Source of the DNA: Fusibacter paucivorans
GTDB lineage: Bacteria; Bacillota; Clostridia; Peptostreptococcales; Acidaminobacteraceae
NCBI RefSeq assembly: GCF_018390735.1
Contig: NZ_JAHBCL010000007.1
Location: 1 to 64,000, forward strand
DNA length: 64,000 nt
Reading direction: 5' to 3'
The position numbers were made by a program, and so were the translations under genes. Below the pieces are notes generated by a model. It was given only the letters and a program-made list of their open reading frames with translations. It made no database searches and was not told the DNA's origin. Below are positions 47,250-56,995 of the stretch, one piece after another; the stretch's first letter is position 1, and each line of letters begins with the position of its first letter.

Positions 47250-49868
47250 ATGCAAAAGGAAAAATACGATATCACCGGCATGACCTGTGCAGCATGTTCA
47301 CTGGCTGTTGAGAAAAGCGTTCAGAAAGTGACGGGTATCTCATCCGTATCTGTTAATCTCATTACGAATACGATGGAAGTCACTTATGATGCTGATTCGG
47401 CAGCACCGAACACGATTATCAAAGCGGTAGAGGATGCCGGCTATGGTGCAACACAGTCGCTTGATGAAATAAAAATGGAAATTGATAAAGCGCATTCGGA
47501 AGAAAAAGCAGCGTTTGAAAAACGGTTGAAAATATCGTTGATTAGTACCATACCACTGCTTTATATCACCATGGGACACATGGTTGGATTACCGTTGCCG
47601 TCATTTATGACGCCGCATGATGCACCGCTTGCTTTCGCAGTAATTCAACTGCTTCTGACATTGCCGGTTATTTGGCAAGGACGAAGTTTTTATGAACACG
47701 GTTTTAAAACACTGTGGCACAGAAATCCGAATATGGATGCGCTGATTGCCGTTGGTACAAGTGCAGCACTGCTCTATGGCCTCTTCGCATTGGTTCAGAT
47801 TGCGATTGGCGTAATGACGCAGGACGATGTGCTGGCACATAAATACGTCAATGATTTGTACTTCGAATCTGCTGCAGTTATTCTAACATTGATTACAGTC
47901 GGTAAATATTTGGAAGCACGTGCTAAAGCCAAAACATCAGATGCGATTAAAAAGCTTATTGATCTCGTTCCTAAAACAGCACTTTTATTTAAAGAGGGTG
48001 AGACGTATGAAATTCCGCTGACAGATGTCAAAGTAGGTGACGTCCTTGTCGTAAGACCGGGTGCACAAGTGCCGGTAGATGGTCAAATTGTTGAAGGTGG
48101 TGCTGCTGTAGATGAATCAATGCTTACTGGTGAGAGTATCCCCGTTGAGAAGCAAGTGGGTGATGTTGTCATTGGGGCGTCGATTAACAAAACAGGCTAT
48201 TTTAAAATGGAGGCAACGCGCATTGGCAATAACACGATGTTGGCGCAAATTATTCGTCTTGTACAGGATGCACAGTCCCAGAAAGCGCCGATTGCAAAGA
48301 TTGCGGATAAAATCAGCGCGATTTTTGTACCAACAGTGCTCGGAATCTCTTTGACGGCTTTTGTTGTCTGGCTGCTTATGGGTTATGATTTTGTCTTTGC
48401 CATGAGTATTGCCATTTCCATTCTTGTTATATCCTGTCCTTGTGCGCTTGGATTGGCGACGCCAACGGCGATTATGGTAGGAACTGGAAAAGGTGCAGAG
48501 CTCGGCGTATTGATAAAAGGCGGCGAAGCGCTGGAAATGACGCATTTAGTCGACACAATTGTCATGGATAAGACTGGGACGCTGACAGAGGGGAAACCTG
48601 TCGTGACAGATGTTGTCACTTTTGATTTTGATGAATCACTGATGATGTTATTAGCGGTATCGGCTGAAACACCATCAGAACATCCGCTTTCTGAGGCGGT
48701 TAAACAATATGGTGAAGTCCATGGGATTCGTCCACTGGATACAGTGGCATTTAAAAATATTACCGGCAAAGGCATTATTGCTGAAGTTGACGGTAAACAA
48801 ATCTATATTGGCAATTCTTCGCTGATGAAAAGTGTTGGGATTGATGATGCTCATGCGCGCGAAAAGGCAGAAGCATTTGCAGAAATTGGAAAGACACCTT
48901 TGATGATTGGTATTGACGATAAAGCAGTCGGTGTTATTGCAGCGCTTGATGTACCAAAGTCAACCAGTATTGAAGCGGTTGAACAATTAAACGGTTTAGG
49001 GATTGATGTCATTATGCTGACGGGTGATAATCTGAGAACTGCTAAATATGTGCAGGAGCAGCTCAACATTGAGACCTGTTATGCAGAAGTCATGCCGGAT
49101 GAAAAAGATAAAGTCGTTGCAGCACTCATGGCGCAAGGCAAACGCGTGGCCATGGTAGGTGACGGGATCAATGATTCGCCCGCACTTGCAAGAGCTGATG
49201 TGGGTATTGCTATTGGAAGCGGTACCGACGTTGCAATTGAAGCGGCAGATATTGTTTTGATGAAAGGTGATTTGAGGGATGTCGTTTCAGCGGTTACACT
49301 GAGCCAGGCAACCATTCGCAATATCAAACAGAATTTGTTCTGGGCATTTTTCTATAATACTTTGGGAATTCCCATTGCAGCAGGCGTTTTCTATTTGAGC
49401 TTTGGTTTTAAACTCAATCCAATGTTTGCCGCGGCAGCAATGAGTCTCAGCTCCGTTACGGTTGTGTCTAATGCATTAAGGCTCAGAACTTTTAAACCGC
49501 GGAATGTGAAAGCGCAATCCAAACAACATCAAAGCTTTAAAACTTTGACATTTGGTCAAGAAGACAAACAGGGAAATATCGAAGCGTTGACAACAGACGT
49601 GATTAATGATGACAGTGCGGCTAAAAATAGCCAAATTGAAACGAAAGAGGAGGTAAAACAAATGAAAAAAGAAATGAGTATTGAAGGGATGTCTTGCAAT
49701 CACTGTAAAATGAGAGTAGAAAAAGCATTAAACGGCATTGAAGGTGTAAGTGCAGAAGTTGATCTCGAAGCCGGTAAAGCAATGATTAGCATTATGGGTG
49801 AAGTTGACGAAGTCGTCTTAACGGAAGCCGTTGAAGAAGCTGGCTATAAAGTATTGGGATTAAACTAG
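47250..49868 (+). CDS. copA: copper-exporting P1B-type ATPase CopA with fused C-terminal CopZ domain
   Basis: A protein of 872 residues. An N-terminal metal-binding domain (GMTCAACS) is followed by eight membrane helices, the Cu(I) motif [11 protein letters not shown], the phosphorylation site [17 protein letters not shown] and [20 protein letters not shown]. After the last helix, a linker of about 60 residues leads to an extra C-terminal HMA domain (GMSCNHC) like the chaperone CopZ. Copper export ATPases usually carry HMA domains only at the N-terminus. The ATG at 47250 is preferred to a GTG at 47238 because it lies 8 bases after AAAGGTGG. See the internal start at 49662. Confidence 0.95.
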   Translation: MQKEKYDITGMTCAACSLAVEKSVQKVTGISSVSVNLITNTMEVTYDADSAAPNTIIKAVEDAGYGATQSLDEIKMEIDKAHSEEKAAFEKRLKISLISTIPLLYITMGHMVGLPLPSFMTPHDAPLAFAVIQLLLTLPVIWQGRSFYEHGFKTLWHRNPNMDALIAVGTSAALLYGLFALVQIAIGVMTQDDVLAHKYVNDLYFESAAVILTLITVGKYLEARAKAKTSDAIKKLIDLVPKTALLFKEGETYEIPLTDVKVGDVLVVRPGAQVPVDGQIVEGGAAVDESMLTGESIPVEKQVGDVVIGASINKTGYFKMEATRIGNNTMLAQIIRLVQDAQSQKAPIAKIADKISAIFVPTVLGISLTAFVVWLLMGYDFVFAMSIAISILVISCPCALGLATPTAIMVGTGKGAELGVLIKGGEALEMTHLVDTIVMDKTGTLTEGKPVVTDVVTFDFDESLMMLLAVSAETPSEHPLSEAVKQYGEVHGIRPLDTVAFKNITGKGIIAEVDGKQIYIGNSSLMKSVGIDDAHAREKAEAFAEIGKTPLMIGIDDKAVGVIAALDVPKSTSIEAVEQLNGLGIDVIMLTGDNLRTAKYVQEQLNIETCYAEVMPDEKDKVVAALMAQGKRVAMVGDGINDSPALARADVGIAIGSGTDVAIEAADIVLMKGDLRDVVSAVTLSQATIRNIKQNLFWAFFYNTLGIPIAAGVFYLSFGFKLNPMFAAAAMSLSSVTVVSNALRLRTFKPRNVKAQSKQHQSFKTLTFGQEDKQGNIEALTTDVINDDSAAKNSQIETKEEVKQMKKEMSIEGMSCNHCKMRVEKALNGIEGVSAEVDLEAGKAMISIMGEVDEVVLTEAVEEAGYKVLGLN
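49648..49655 (+). promoter_or_regulatory. internal ribosome binding site within copA
   Basis: AGAGGAGGT (49647-49655) is a near-perfect anti-16S match, 6-8 bases before the in-frame ATG at 49662. It lies inside the linker coding region, where no such purine block is needed for protein function. Confidence 0.65.
49662..49868 (+). CDS. CopZ-like copper chaperone from an internal start (predicted)
   Basis: In-frame initiation at this ATG would produce a free 68-residue protein starting [15 protein letters not shown], ending at the copA stop. Length and layout (start, GMxCxxC about residues 9-15, four-strand ferredoxin-like fold) match stand-alone CopZ, which delivers Cu(I) to CopA and to CsoR. 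E. coli also obtains a free chaperone from copA, but by ribosomal frameshifting at the N-terminal domain. Here the mechanism would be internal initiation at the C-terminal domain. This is predicted, not shown. Confidence 0.6.
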   Translation: MKKEMSIEGMSCNHCKMRVEKALNGIEGVSAEVDLEAGKAMISIMGEVDEVVLTEAVEEAGYKVLGLN

Positions 49869-49876
49869 GAGCGGCC

Positions 49877-50140
49877 ATGAGAAAAGATCGCTCTGAAACG
49901 TTAAAGCTGCTTAGAACATCAAAAGGGCAGATCGAAGGCATCATCAAAATGATTGAAGATGAGCGATACTGTATTGACATTTCAAAACAAATATTAGCGG
50001 CGCAAGCTCTTTTAAAAAAGGCCAATCACCAAATTTTAAAAACACATATGGAAACATGTGTGAAAGATGCCTTTGCCAATAACAACGGTGATGAAAAAAT
50101 CGAGGAAGTCATTGGTATTTTGGATAAATACTACAAGTAA
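49877..50140 (+). CDS. csoR: copper-sensing repressor CsoR
   Basis: An 87-residue four-helix protein of the CsoR/RcnR family. The Cu(I) ligands are arranged as Cys (YCIDI, about residue 36), His and Cys (HMETC, about 61 and 65), as in CsoR. Copper binding releases the repressor from its operator at 47211. It starts 8 bases after copA in the same operon, so it controls its own synthesis. Family length is normal. Confidence 0.93.
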   Translation: MRKDRSETLKLLRTSKGQIEGIIKMIEDERYCIDISKQILAAQALLKKANHQILKTHMETCVKDAFANNNGDEKIEEVIGILDKYYK

Positions 50141-50168
50141 CACAGACGCTAAAACGTTTGACAAGCTG

Positions 50169-50219
50169 AAAAAACCAGTATCATTTTGTGCATAAAAGCA
50201 CGGTGATACTGGTTTTTTA
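50169..50219 (+). terminator. terminator of copA-csoR
   Basis: AAAAAACCAGTATCA / TGATACTGGTTTTTT stem, nearly perfect. Confidence 0.9.
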
Positions 50220-50269
50220 TGTATGAGCCAAAACGAGAAAACTTACCTTTGCTTACTTTAATAAGCCCT

Positions 50270-51022
50270 TTAAGCCATTTTCGAAGTACTGTTTGCTTCG
50301 ATGGGAATGGGTGTTATAATTTTATCATTGAAGCGATAACCTTGATTTCGAACGGTCAAAATGTATTTTTTATGTGGATCAACGGCGGCGATTTTTTTAC
50401 GCATACGGCTGATATGCGTCATGATGGCATTGTAATCACCTAAACTTTTTTGACCGGTAATCAAAGTGAACAAATAGTCCATACTGTAGGTCTTTTGCGG
50501 ATTGCTGGCCAGTGTATAGATAATATTAAACTCCGTTAACGTCAAAGCGACCAATTGTCCTTTCAACAGCATTTTTTTTGTGGAGGGATCAATGATCAAA
50601 TGATCGTTGCTAATACAATGTGTCTTAGACGCCAAGTGCGTTTGATAAATATCATGACGTCTTGACAGTGCGTTGAACTTAGCCATGATAAGCTTCGGTG
50701 AAACAGGGAGAAAAAAATAGTCATCCGCAAAGCGATAGAGTGCGACTTCAATATCGTCAATATCGCTGTGATCACCGTAAACAAAAATGTAAAGACATTG
50801 TGTTGGAATGCTTCCAAGCTCTTCTTCTGTTTGTATTTGTAATTCGAGATCGGCGTATAGCGCAATATTGCATACGATGAAAATACACTCTGAGTTATCT
50901 AGATTGAATGGTTCTAATTTTGGAAAGTATTCATAAGAGATGCCTTTCGCCCAAAAAGCTTCTGATAAATTCTTTATATTTCTATAATTTTCATCAAGTA
51001 ATAATACGTAATACTGTGACAT
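50270..51022 (-). CDS. OmpR-type winged-helix regulator with degenerate receiver
   Basis: A 250-residue protein with the C-terminal Trans_reg_C DNA-binding domain (ALTLTEFNIIYTLASNPQ, LGDYNAIMTHISRMRKKI and the closing TVRNQGYRFND). The N-terminal 120 residues have receiver-like alternating strands, but the site where a phosphoryl-accepting Asp should follow the third strand reads IVCNIAL, so phosphorylation is unlikely. No histidine kinase gene is adjacent. ATG after AAGGAG. Target genes are unknown. Confidence 0.8.
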   Translation of the reverse strand: MSQYYVLLLDENYRNIKNLSEAFWAKGISYEYFPKLEPFNLDNSECIFIVCNIALYADLELQIQTEEELGSIPTQCLYIFVYGDHSDIDDIEVALYRFADDYFFLPVSPKLIMAKFNALSRRHDIYQTHLASKTHCISNDHLIIDPSTKKMLLKGQLVALTLTEFNIIYTLASNPQKTYSMDYLFTLITGQKSLGDYNAIMTHISRMRKKIAAVDPHKKYILTVRNQGYRFNDKIITPIPIEANSTSKMA

Positions 51023-51327
51023 TTACAGCTCCTTATCAGCACGGTATAAAAACCAATATTGAGGGGCAATGATAAAAGGACATAATCCACCCCATTATAT
51101 GGTTATATTAGTTTTATTATACATATTATGTATGGCTAAAAGCTGTAAGTGGGCTAAATGTAAGAAACTGCAAGATAGCAAATGAATGGAAAGTAGTCGA
51201 TTGGTCCCAGTCAGGGTAAGACTCAAGCAATTATACTAGAAAATGATTTAAAATAAAATGATTTCACTGATATTCATTCAAAAAAAGTGGTAATTTTAGT
51301 ATAATGATGAAATAAAGGAGGTTGACC

Positions 51328-52152
51328 ATGCAAAAGAAAAAAATTGATTTTCACGTGCACAGCGACTTTTCGAGTGACTCTGAAACACCGCTTGAAAACA
51401 TGGTCATGACGGCAGTTGAATCCGGTATTACAGACTTGGCAATTACAGATCACGTAGATTACGATTATGATTTAACGGCTGATATAACGAGCTGGGAAAT
51501 AGATGAAGCGGCATATGATGAGGCCATTCAGCAATTTAAGGAGCAGTATCGAGGAACATTGAATCTTTATAAGGGAATCGAATTTGGTGTACAGCCCCAT
51601 CTTGCAGAGCGAATGGAAACTTTTATAAGCCGCGGCAATTTTGATTTTGTCATTGCATCACAGCATACAGTTGATGGTATTGATTTGTACAATGGTGCCT
51701 ATTTTAATCAATATTCGGCACTTGAATCCATTCGCCATTATTATGAAATGTATGATCAATGTGCGAAGATGACGAATGCTTACTCAGTGCTCGGTCATTT
51801 GGATCTATATTTGCGTTATAAAAAAGATCTGAAAACAGTCAGCGTCATTCAGTTTATGGATATTATTGATTCTATCTTTGATCATATCATTTATCAAGGA
51901 AAGGGGATTGAGGTAAATGCCGGTGGGCATAAATACAAGCTGGGGGATAATAATCCAACGATTGATATTTTAAGACGCTATCGTGAGAAGGGCGGCGAAG
52001 TGATCACACTTGGCAGCGATGCCCACACGCCTAATTATTTGGGGCTAATGCATGATGAAAATATTGCGCTGCTTGATGGATTGGGTTTTAAATACATTTG
52101 TTCTTTTGAAAAGATGAAACCTGTTTTTCACAGCTTAAATGAATTTAAATAA
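51328..52152 (+). CDS. PHP-domain phosphatase, HisJ-type
   Basis: A 274-residue PHP-family hydrolase related to histidinol-phosphatase HisJ. The metal site starts with DFHVHSDFSSDSETP (about residues 6-20); ITDHVDYD, GIEFGV, ASQHTVDG, VLGHLDL and GSDAHTP are the later ligands. It may act as histidinol-phosphatase or as another phosphoesterase, since no other his gene is near. The ATG follows AAAGGAGG; a TTG two codons earlier is rejected. Followed by mscS after 20 bases. Confidence 0.82.
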   Translation: MQKKKIDFHVHSDFSSDSETPLENMVMTAVESGITDLAITDHVDYDYDLTADITSWEIDEAAYDEAIQQFKEQYRGTLNLYKGIEFGVQPHLAERMETFISRGNFDFVIASQHTVDGIDLYNGAYFNQYSALESIRHYYEMYDQCAKMTNAYSVLGHLDLYLRYKKDLKTVSVIQFMDIIDSIFDHIIYQGKGIEVNAGGHKYKLGDNNPTIDILRRYREKGGEVITLGSDAHTPNYLGLMHDENIALLDGLGFKYICSFEKMKPVFHSLNEFK

Positions 52153-52172
52153 GATTTAATGAAGGAGGCGTT

Positions 52173-52985
52173 ATGGGATTTGAAGCAATTGATAGTTTAA
52201 AAGCAACGATTATGGATTCTGGTATCAATATCGTTTATGCCATCTTGATTCTTGTCATAGGCTTTAGAGTGGTGAATTATATTGAAAGCCGTACATTTAA
52301 GACAAAATCGCTGATAAAGGTTGACCCGACGCTGCAGTCTTTTGCACGCTCGGCATTTAGATTGGGATTAAAAGCGGTCGTTATTATTTCGGCGCTTTCA
52401 AAGTTGGGGGTTGAACCTTCTACTTTTGTCGCGATGCTTGGTGCGGCCGGTCTTGCAATTGGTTTAGCACTTCAAGGTAATTTTGCCAATCTTGGTGCAG
52501 GTGTTATGATTATAACACTTCGTCCATTTAAAGTTGGTGATTACATCGAAGGTGCCGGCCAATCTGGTGTAATTACAGAGATTGGTCTCTTTTATACACG
52601 GCTGACAACTTTTGACAATCGGGCAATCATTATTCCCAATTCAGATTTAATCAGCAGCTCTCTAGTGAATTACAGCGAGTTTCCTACACGCCGTGTCGAC
52701 CTGACTTTTGGTGTCGGCTATGGTTCTGACATTACAACGGTTAAACAAACAATACTGCATGTAGTCGAAGCAAATGAAATGATTTTAAAAGATCCTGCAC
52801 CTTTTATCAGGCTTACTAATCACGGCGCCAGCAGCCTAGATTTTAAAGTGCGCGTCTGGGTAAATGCTTCGGACTATTGGGAAGTTTATCATACAATGTT
52901 GGAAGAAGTTAAAGAAGCATTTGATCAGGCAGGGATTGAAATACCGTTCCCGCAAATGGTTGTTCATAGAGCAGAAGCGGAGTAA
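52173..52985 (+). CDS. MscS-type mechanosensitive channel
   Basis: A 270-residue small mechanosensitive channel: three N-terminal transmembrane helices, the pore-lining glycine/alanine-rich LGAAGLAIGLALQGNFANLGAG (starting at about residue 88), then the beta domain (FKVGDYIEGAGQSGVITEIGLFYTRL) and an alpha/beta C-terminal domain. It should open under membrane tension during osmotic downshift. ATG after AAGGAGG. Probably one transcript with the PHP gene upstream. Confidence 0.93.
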   Translation: MGFEAIDSLKATIMDSGINIVYAILILVIGFRVVNYIESRTFKTKSLIKVDPTLQSFARSAFRLGLKAVVIISALSKLGVEPSTFVAMLGAAGLAIGLALQGNFANLGAGVMIITLRPFKVGDYIEGAGQSGVITEIGLFYTRLTTFDNRAIIIPNSDLISSSLVNYSEFPTRRVDLTFGVGYGSDITTVKQTILHVVEANEMILKDPAPFIRLTNHGASSLDFKVRVWVNASDYWEVYHTMLEEVKEAFDQAGIEIPFPQMVVHRAEAE

Positions 52986-53011
52986 TCGGACATAGGAGTA
53001 ATCGGACGCAC

Positions 53012-53632
53012 ATGACAAATCAAAATGATAATAGTATAAACGATTCAGCAGATGAAAAACTGGCAATTTATGATGCCGCTCATCAGAGAATTGGCATCAA
53101 ACGACGCCAGGATGTTCACCGCGACGGTGATCGACACTATGTCATGCACTGCTGGGTCTATGTAAAATCCAAAGATGCCTTGGTTATTCAAAAGCGCTCG
53201 CCGCTCAAACGATTTGGCGGTGGGCAGTATGATGTCTCCTGTGCGGGACATTATAGTGCAGATGAGGACTTTACCGCAACACGGGAGTTGTTTGAAGAAC
53301 TGGGTATTGAAGTAAAGTATGAACAATTGGCGCATGTTTTCGATTTTGAAGAAACATTTTTTTACGATGGTATGGTTGATCGGGAAATTGCTAGGGTACA
53401 TTTGCTCATATGGCATGATGCGGTGTTTGCTCCCGTCATCACAGAAGAAGTCGAACGTATATTGCTCGTCAAGCGACTGGATTTCATCGCTTTGATGAAG
53501 AAACAAGTATCGACCATTCAAAATATTGATACGGGAGATGCTGTCACGATGAATCGGAGTACGTTTGTCCAGCGAAATCCAAGGTATTTTCAGCGCATTT
53601 GTGAGATGCTCATGCAAATGGAAGTGGATTAA
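53012..53632 (+). CDS. NUDIX hydrolase
   Basis: A 206-residue NUDIX protein of the isopentenyl-isomerase-like group. RRQDVHRDGDRHYVMHCWVY leads into the box region GHYSADEDFTATRELFEELGI. Compared with the consensus, the box has two residues fewer between the first Gly and RE. The REL-x-EELG half with its metal-binding glutamates is intact. Substrate is not evident. It follows mscS by 26 bases and comes before a GNAT gene. Confidence 0.8.
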   Translation: MTNQNDNSINDSADEKLAIYDAAHQRIGIKRRQDVHRDGDRHYVMHCWVYVKSKDALVIQKRSPLKRFGGGQYDVSCAGHYSADEDFTATRELFEELGIEVKYEQLAHVFDFEETFFYDGMVDREIARVHLLIWHDAVFAPVITEEVERILLVKRLDFIALMKKQVSTIQNIDTGDAVTMNRSTFVQRNPRYFQRICEMLMQMEVD

Positions 53633-53646
53633 ATAATGAGGTAGAA

Positions 53647-54141
53647 ATGATTAGAACAGTTAGAATAGAAGATGCAGAAGCAATTTGTGCGATTTACAAT
53701 CCTTATGTGATGGAAACGACGGTGACGTTTGAAGCGGTCCCGGTTTCAGTGGAAGAAATGGCGAAACGTATAGAAGTGCGTTTGGCGCGCCATGCATGGC
53801 TTGTCTCTGTAGATGAAACGACTGGCTTGATTAATGGTTACGCCTATGCCGGCATTTGGCGTGAGCGTCAAGCTTACCGTTTTACAGCCGAAGTGACCGT
53901 CTATGTTGCACCAAACTTTCAGGGAAATGGTATTGGCAAAGCATTGTATAAAGCTTTGATCGAAGTCATGAAGGCCAAAGGATATAATGCGCTTGTCGCG
54001 GGAATTGCTCTGCCGAATGAAAAAAGTGTCGGCGTTCATGAAGCGGTGGGATTTGAGAAAGTGGCACATTTTCAAAATGTTGGTTTTAAGTTTGACAAGT
54101 GGCTCGACATCGGCTTTTGGGAACTTCAGCTAAACCGGTAA
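53647..54141 (+). CDS. GNAT acetyltransferase, phosphinothricin-type
   Basis: A 164-residue N-acetyltransferase. RIEDAEAICAIYNPYVMETTVTFE at the start, the acetyl-CoA loop VAPNFQGNGIGKALY (about residues 95-109), and VGFEKVAHFQNVGFKFDKW are characteristic of the Pat/MddA-like group, which acetylates amino acid analogues such as methionine sulfone or phosphinothricin. Start ATG after GAGGT, 14 bases after the NUDIX gene, so probably in the same operon. Confidence 0.87.
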   Translation: MIRTVRIEDAEAICAIYNPYVMETTVTFEAVPVSVEEMAKRIEVRLARHAWLVSVDETTGLINGYAYAGIWRERQAYRFTAEVTVYVAPNFQGNGIGKALYKALIEVMKAKGYNALVAGIALPNEKSVGVHEAVGFEKVAHFQNVGFKFDKWLDIGFWELQLNR

Positions 54142-54315
54142 CATTAAAAGCATGAGTTGATGATAAGAATAGCTAGACTGGCACATTAATATTAGCTGCG
54201 TCTTACAAGCATTTTGGATTCAAATGATTAGAGGATGTCAACTGTGTTGTAAGGCTAATTAATCGAAAATATAATGATCTAGAAAATGAAAAACATAAAC
54301 AGTCGAACCGTATAG

Positions 54316-54337
54316 GGCACATACTTCAGTATGTGCC
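54316..54337 (+). terminator. hairpin between the two GNAT genes
   Basis: A perfect 9-bp stem GGCACATAC / GTATGTGCC with a 4-base loop; the following T content is low, so function as a terminator is uncertain. Confidence 0.5.
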
Positions 54338-54442
54338 TTCATAAACTTTTAGACATCGAAAATAAAATGGAGATCAATTGAGAGAGAGGCAGTGCCCATC
54401 GTTCGGAGATTGTATATTACATAAAACTTATTGGAGGCAAAG

Positions 54443-54934
54443 ATGAATGAAATGACGATTAGAAATGTTAAACTTGAAGATCTCGATCGCGTTACTGCGA
54501 TTGAATTGATGTGTTTTCCAAAGGTTGAGGCAGCTTCAATGGAAACTTTTCGATATCGCATAGAAGTATTTCCAACGTCTTTTCTTGTAGCAGAGCAAGC
54601 TGGGACGGTTATTGGACTCATTAATGGATGTTGTACGGATTTGCCGACCATTTGTGATGAGTTGTTTGAAGCGGATGGCGGACATGATCCGAATGGTGCC
54701 AATCAAATGATTTTTGATTTGGCGGTTGCGCCTGAAAACCGTCAACAAGGTGTGGCAGCTATGTTACTGGAAGCGATTATCGAACGTGCAAGGAAAGAAA
54801 AAAGAAAGCAGGTCGTCTTGACCTGCAAATCACATCTGATAGCCTATTATGAAAAATTTGGGTTTGTCCTGAGAGGTTTATCAGAATCGACACATGGCGG
54901 AGCCGAATGGTATGATATGACGGCGACGCTATAG
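54443..54934 (+). CDS. GNAT acetyltransferase
   Basis: A 163-residue GNAT-fold protein with acetyl-CoA motif LAVAPENRQQGVAAMLLE (about residues 94-111) and the YYEKFGFVLRGLSES segment near the C-terminus. The layout resembles serotonin/arylalkylamine-like acetyltransferases of bacteria, but the acceptor is unknown. The ATG lies 8 bases after TTGGAGG; the frame is open from a TTG before it, which is rejected. Confidence 0.82.
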   Translation: MNEMTIRNVKLEDLDRVTAIELMCFPKVEAASMETFRYRIEVFPTSFLVAEQAGTVIGLINGCCTDLPTICDELFEADGGHDPNGANQMIFDLAVAPENRQQGVAAMLLEAIIERARKEKRKQVVLTCKSHLIAYYEKFGFVLRGLSESTHGGAEWYDMTATL

Positions 54935-54948
54935 AGAAGCTTTTAAAG

Positions 54949-55587
54949 TTATAGAAGTTCTTTTAAAAAGTAGGATTGACAGAGCTGTTTTGTTTCATGG
55001 CTTACGCGGTTGGTAATGAAGCGCTGTACATCGTGTCCTGTGATAAAGGACATGCCTGCAATCATATAGGCATCGGCATATTTTTCTCTCATAATATCAT
55101 AAGTGCAGCGAAGTTCTGTATGTTTCCAGTGCGATTGAAGAAAAGCATCGCGCTTAATAACTTCATGATTGACGATTCCTTTAAAATCATTTGGGCACAA
55201 ACGGATATCACCAGTTCTGGTGACATTATGCATATGTCCCAGTTCATGTAGCAAGATTTCAGTAACAGCGTTGTTGCAGATTGGTTTTGCCAGCATAATG
55301 ATGCCTTGATTAGTAAAAACCTTTGCATTTGTGCCATCATTAAAACAATAATCTAATACAAAAATATAAATTGGATGATCCAATTTGTCAATTAGAGTGC
55401 GCTGGACAAATTTGGTATGGAGAATATCTTCCAAATGATTGCGATTAATTGCCGGTGTAGCAGAATTACAGACAAGTGTTTCTTCGATTTTTTCAAAACC
55501 AGATCGGTTAAAATTATGAGCCAAAGCGCGTATGGCTTCAATAGACTGCTTGGAATTGCTTAAAATGAATTTTTCAGCTACAGACAT
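54949..55587 (-). CDS. putative zinc metallopeptidase-like protein (HELGH)
   Basis: A 212-residue soluble protein of unknown family. LLHELGHMHN (about residues 107-116) carries the HExxH-type motif HELGH, and a conserved-looking REKYADAYMIAG downstream (about 170-181) could provide the third ligand, as in small M78/ImmA-like zincins. No signal peptide or helix-turn-helix is visible. The ATG at 55587 follows GGAAAGGA. Convergent with the GNAT gene at 54443. Confidence 0.6.
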   Translation of the reverse strand: MSVAEKFILSNSKQSIEAIRALAHNFNRSGFEKIEETLVCNSATPAINRNHLEDILHTKFVQRTLIDKLDHPIYIFVLDYCFNDGTNAKVFTNQGIIMLAKPICNNAVTEILLHELGHMHNVTRTGDIRLCPNDFKGIVNHEVIKRDAFLQSHWKHTELRCTYDIMREKYADAYMIAGMSFITGHDVQRFITNRVSHETKQLCQSYFLKELL

Positions 55588-55909
55588 ATGACAACAATCC
55601 TTTCCCAAAGGTATATTTTCTATAGCTTAACGCAAAACCACCGTGCGCGTAAGAGATAAATATGCCAATGGGGTGTACTTTTTCACTGAATTGATTATGA
55701 CAGCGGTGTTTTTCGAGTCAATAAATACAGTGTAACCGGACTGAATATGGAAATGAAGAATTCAGATTTCACGTTATGAAAAACATGGCGGAATTGGATC
55801 AATGCGATGCAGTGGCAAACAGTACAAATCAGTTTCTTTAAGTTGTTATTGAATATTGATTTTGGGTGAAGGTTCGTCTAAAAGCAATGTAATCCCATTT
55901 CAAAAAATC
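55588..55909. other. non-coding stretch between the zincin gene and tRNA-Thr
   Basis: No gene, repeat or strong promoter was recognised here. Confidence 0.4.
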
Positions 55910-55946
55910 AACAAAACCCAGTGATTTCAATTAATCACTGGGTTTC
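55910..55946 (-). terminator. terminator of tRNA-Thr(GGT)
   Basis: On the minus strand the arms AAACCCAGTGATT and AATCACTGGGTTT are followed by a T-rich run. Confidence 0.85.
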
Positions 55947-55954
55947 ATTATTCA

Positions 55955-56030
55955 TGGAGCCGACTATGAGATTCGAACTCACGACCCCCACCTTACCATG
56001 GTGATGCTCTACCTGCTGAGCTAAGACGGC
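55955..56030 (-). tRNA. tRNA-Thr(GGT)
   Basis: Cloverleaf on the minus strand: D stem GCTC/GAGC, anticodon loop ATGGTAA (GGT), T arm GTGAG/CTCAT, encoded CCA. The acceptor GCCGTCT/AGTCGGC has one T:T mismatch at the fifth pair. A single-gene unit with its own terminator. Confidence 0.88.
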
Positions 56031-56160
56031 GTATCCTTGTACATTATAAAGGATTTTGACGTATCCGTAAAGGGTTAATAGCAAAAAAAGAAGGCGGAAA
56101 GGCCGTATTTCTTAGATTCTATCCATAGGCATTCTTTTGATGCAAATATACGGTTGCCAA

Positions 56161-56990
56161 TTAGAACAAATTAGAAATCCAATTCTGCGATACCAATCGA
56201 ATACCGCCTGATAATGAGGGACTAAATTGTGCGCGTCCTATTTTTTGAACGGAGATTAAATCTCTGGACAAGGGGACTGCGACATTTTTTTGAGCTTCAA
56301 ACAAGATGAGATTCATAAAGCGTTCATCCATAGGAAGATAATCACTTAGCATAACATTAATAGGATCAAGTGCATTAATAATAATGCCAATAAGCTGGCC
56401 TAAATAATAGGCAATTTCATTAAAGACTTTAAGACAGAGCGGATCGTCCTGATAGTAACCTTCGCAGAGCGCTTCCATTTCAAAGTCGCTTCTCGATGCG
56501 AAGATTGAATTGGGATACTCGGATCTAAGCGCCTTAGCTCTCGATAAAATGGCATCACCTGAAATCAAGTCACAGTATTTAACGCGTTTGCCACTTAAAC
56601 TTATCGTGTAAATTTCGCCAAATAAACCGCTATTGCCATGTTTGCCTTTATATATTTCACCATTGATCACGAGCCCGCTTTCAGCAGATTGCTTATAAAT
56701 AAAGAAGAGAACGGTTGTACCTTCGCTTGGATGCAGATTTTTAAGATGCAGCTCATAAGTTGCAAAATTCAATGTATGATCTACAAGTGGGCTGACACCA
56801 ATGCGCCTTGTGATTTCATCGCGAAAGCTAATGGGCAGCGATGTGTCCTCGCGATTAAAGACGAGCTCATCGTTTAAATATGGGAATTTATCATTTAGAC
56901 CAACAGAAACGCCCATTAGTGTACGATCTTTAAATTTATCGAGCATGCGCAGCACCATCTCCCCCATTGGCGAAGCGTCAGTCGAATCGG
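56161..56990 (-). pseudogene. ROK-family gene, 5'-truncated
   Basis: The reading frame codes for the C-terminal 270 or so residues of a ROK repressor or sugar kinase: LMGVSVGL, LVINGEIYKGKHGNSGLFGEI (the conserved GxxGxxGE segment) and a C-terminal GGIRLVSQ. The normal start, with the nucleotide-binding loop and, for repressors, a helix-turn-helix, is missing. The frame continues past the first Met at 56967 to about 56990, where similarity to an SDR gene begins on the other strand. The remnant is very probably non-functional. Confidence 0.7.
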
Positions 56991-56995
56991 AGAAA

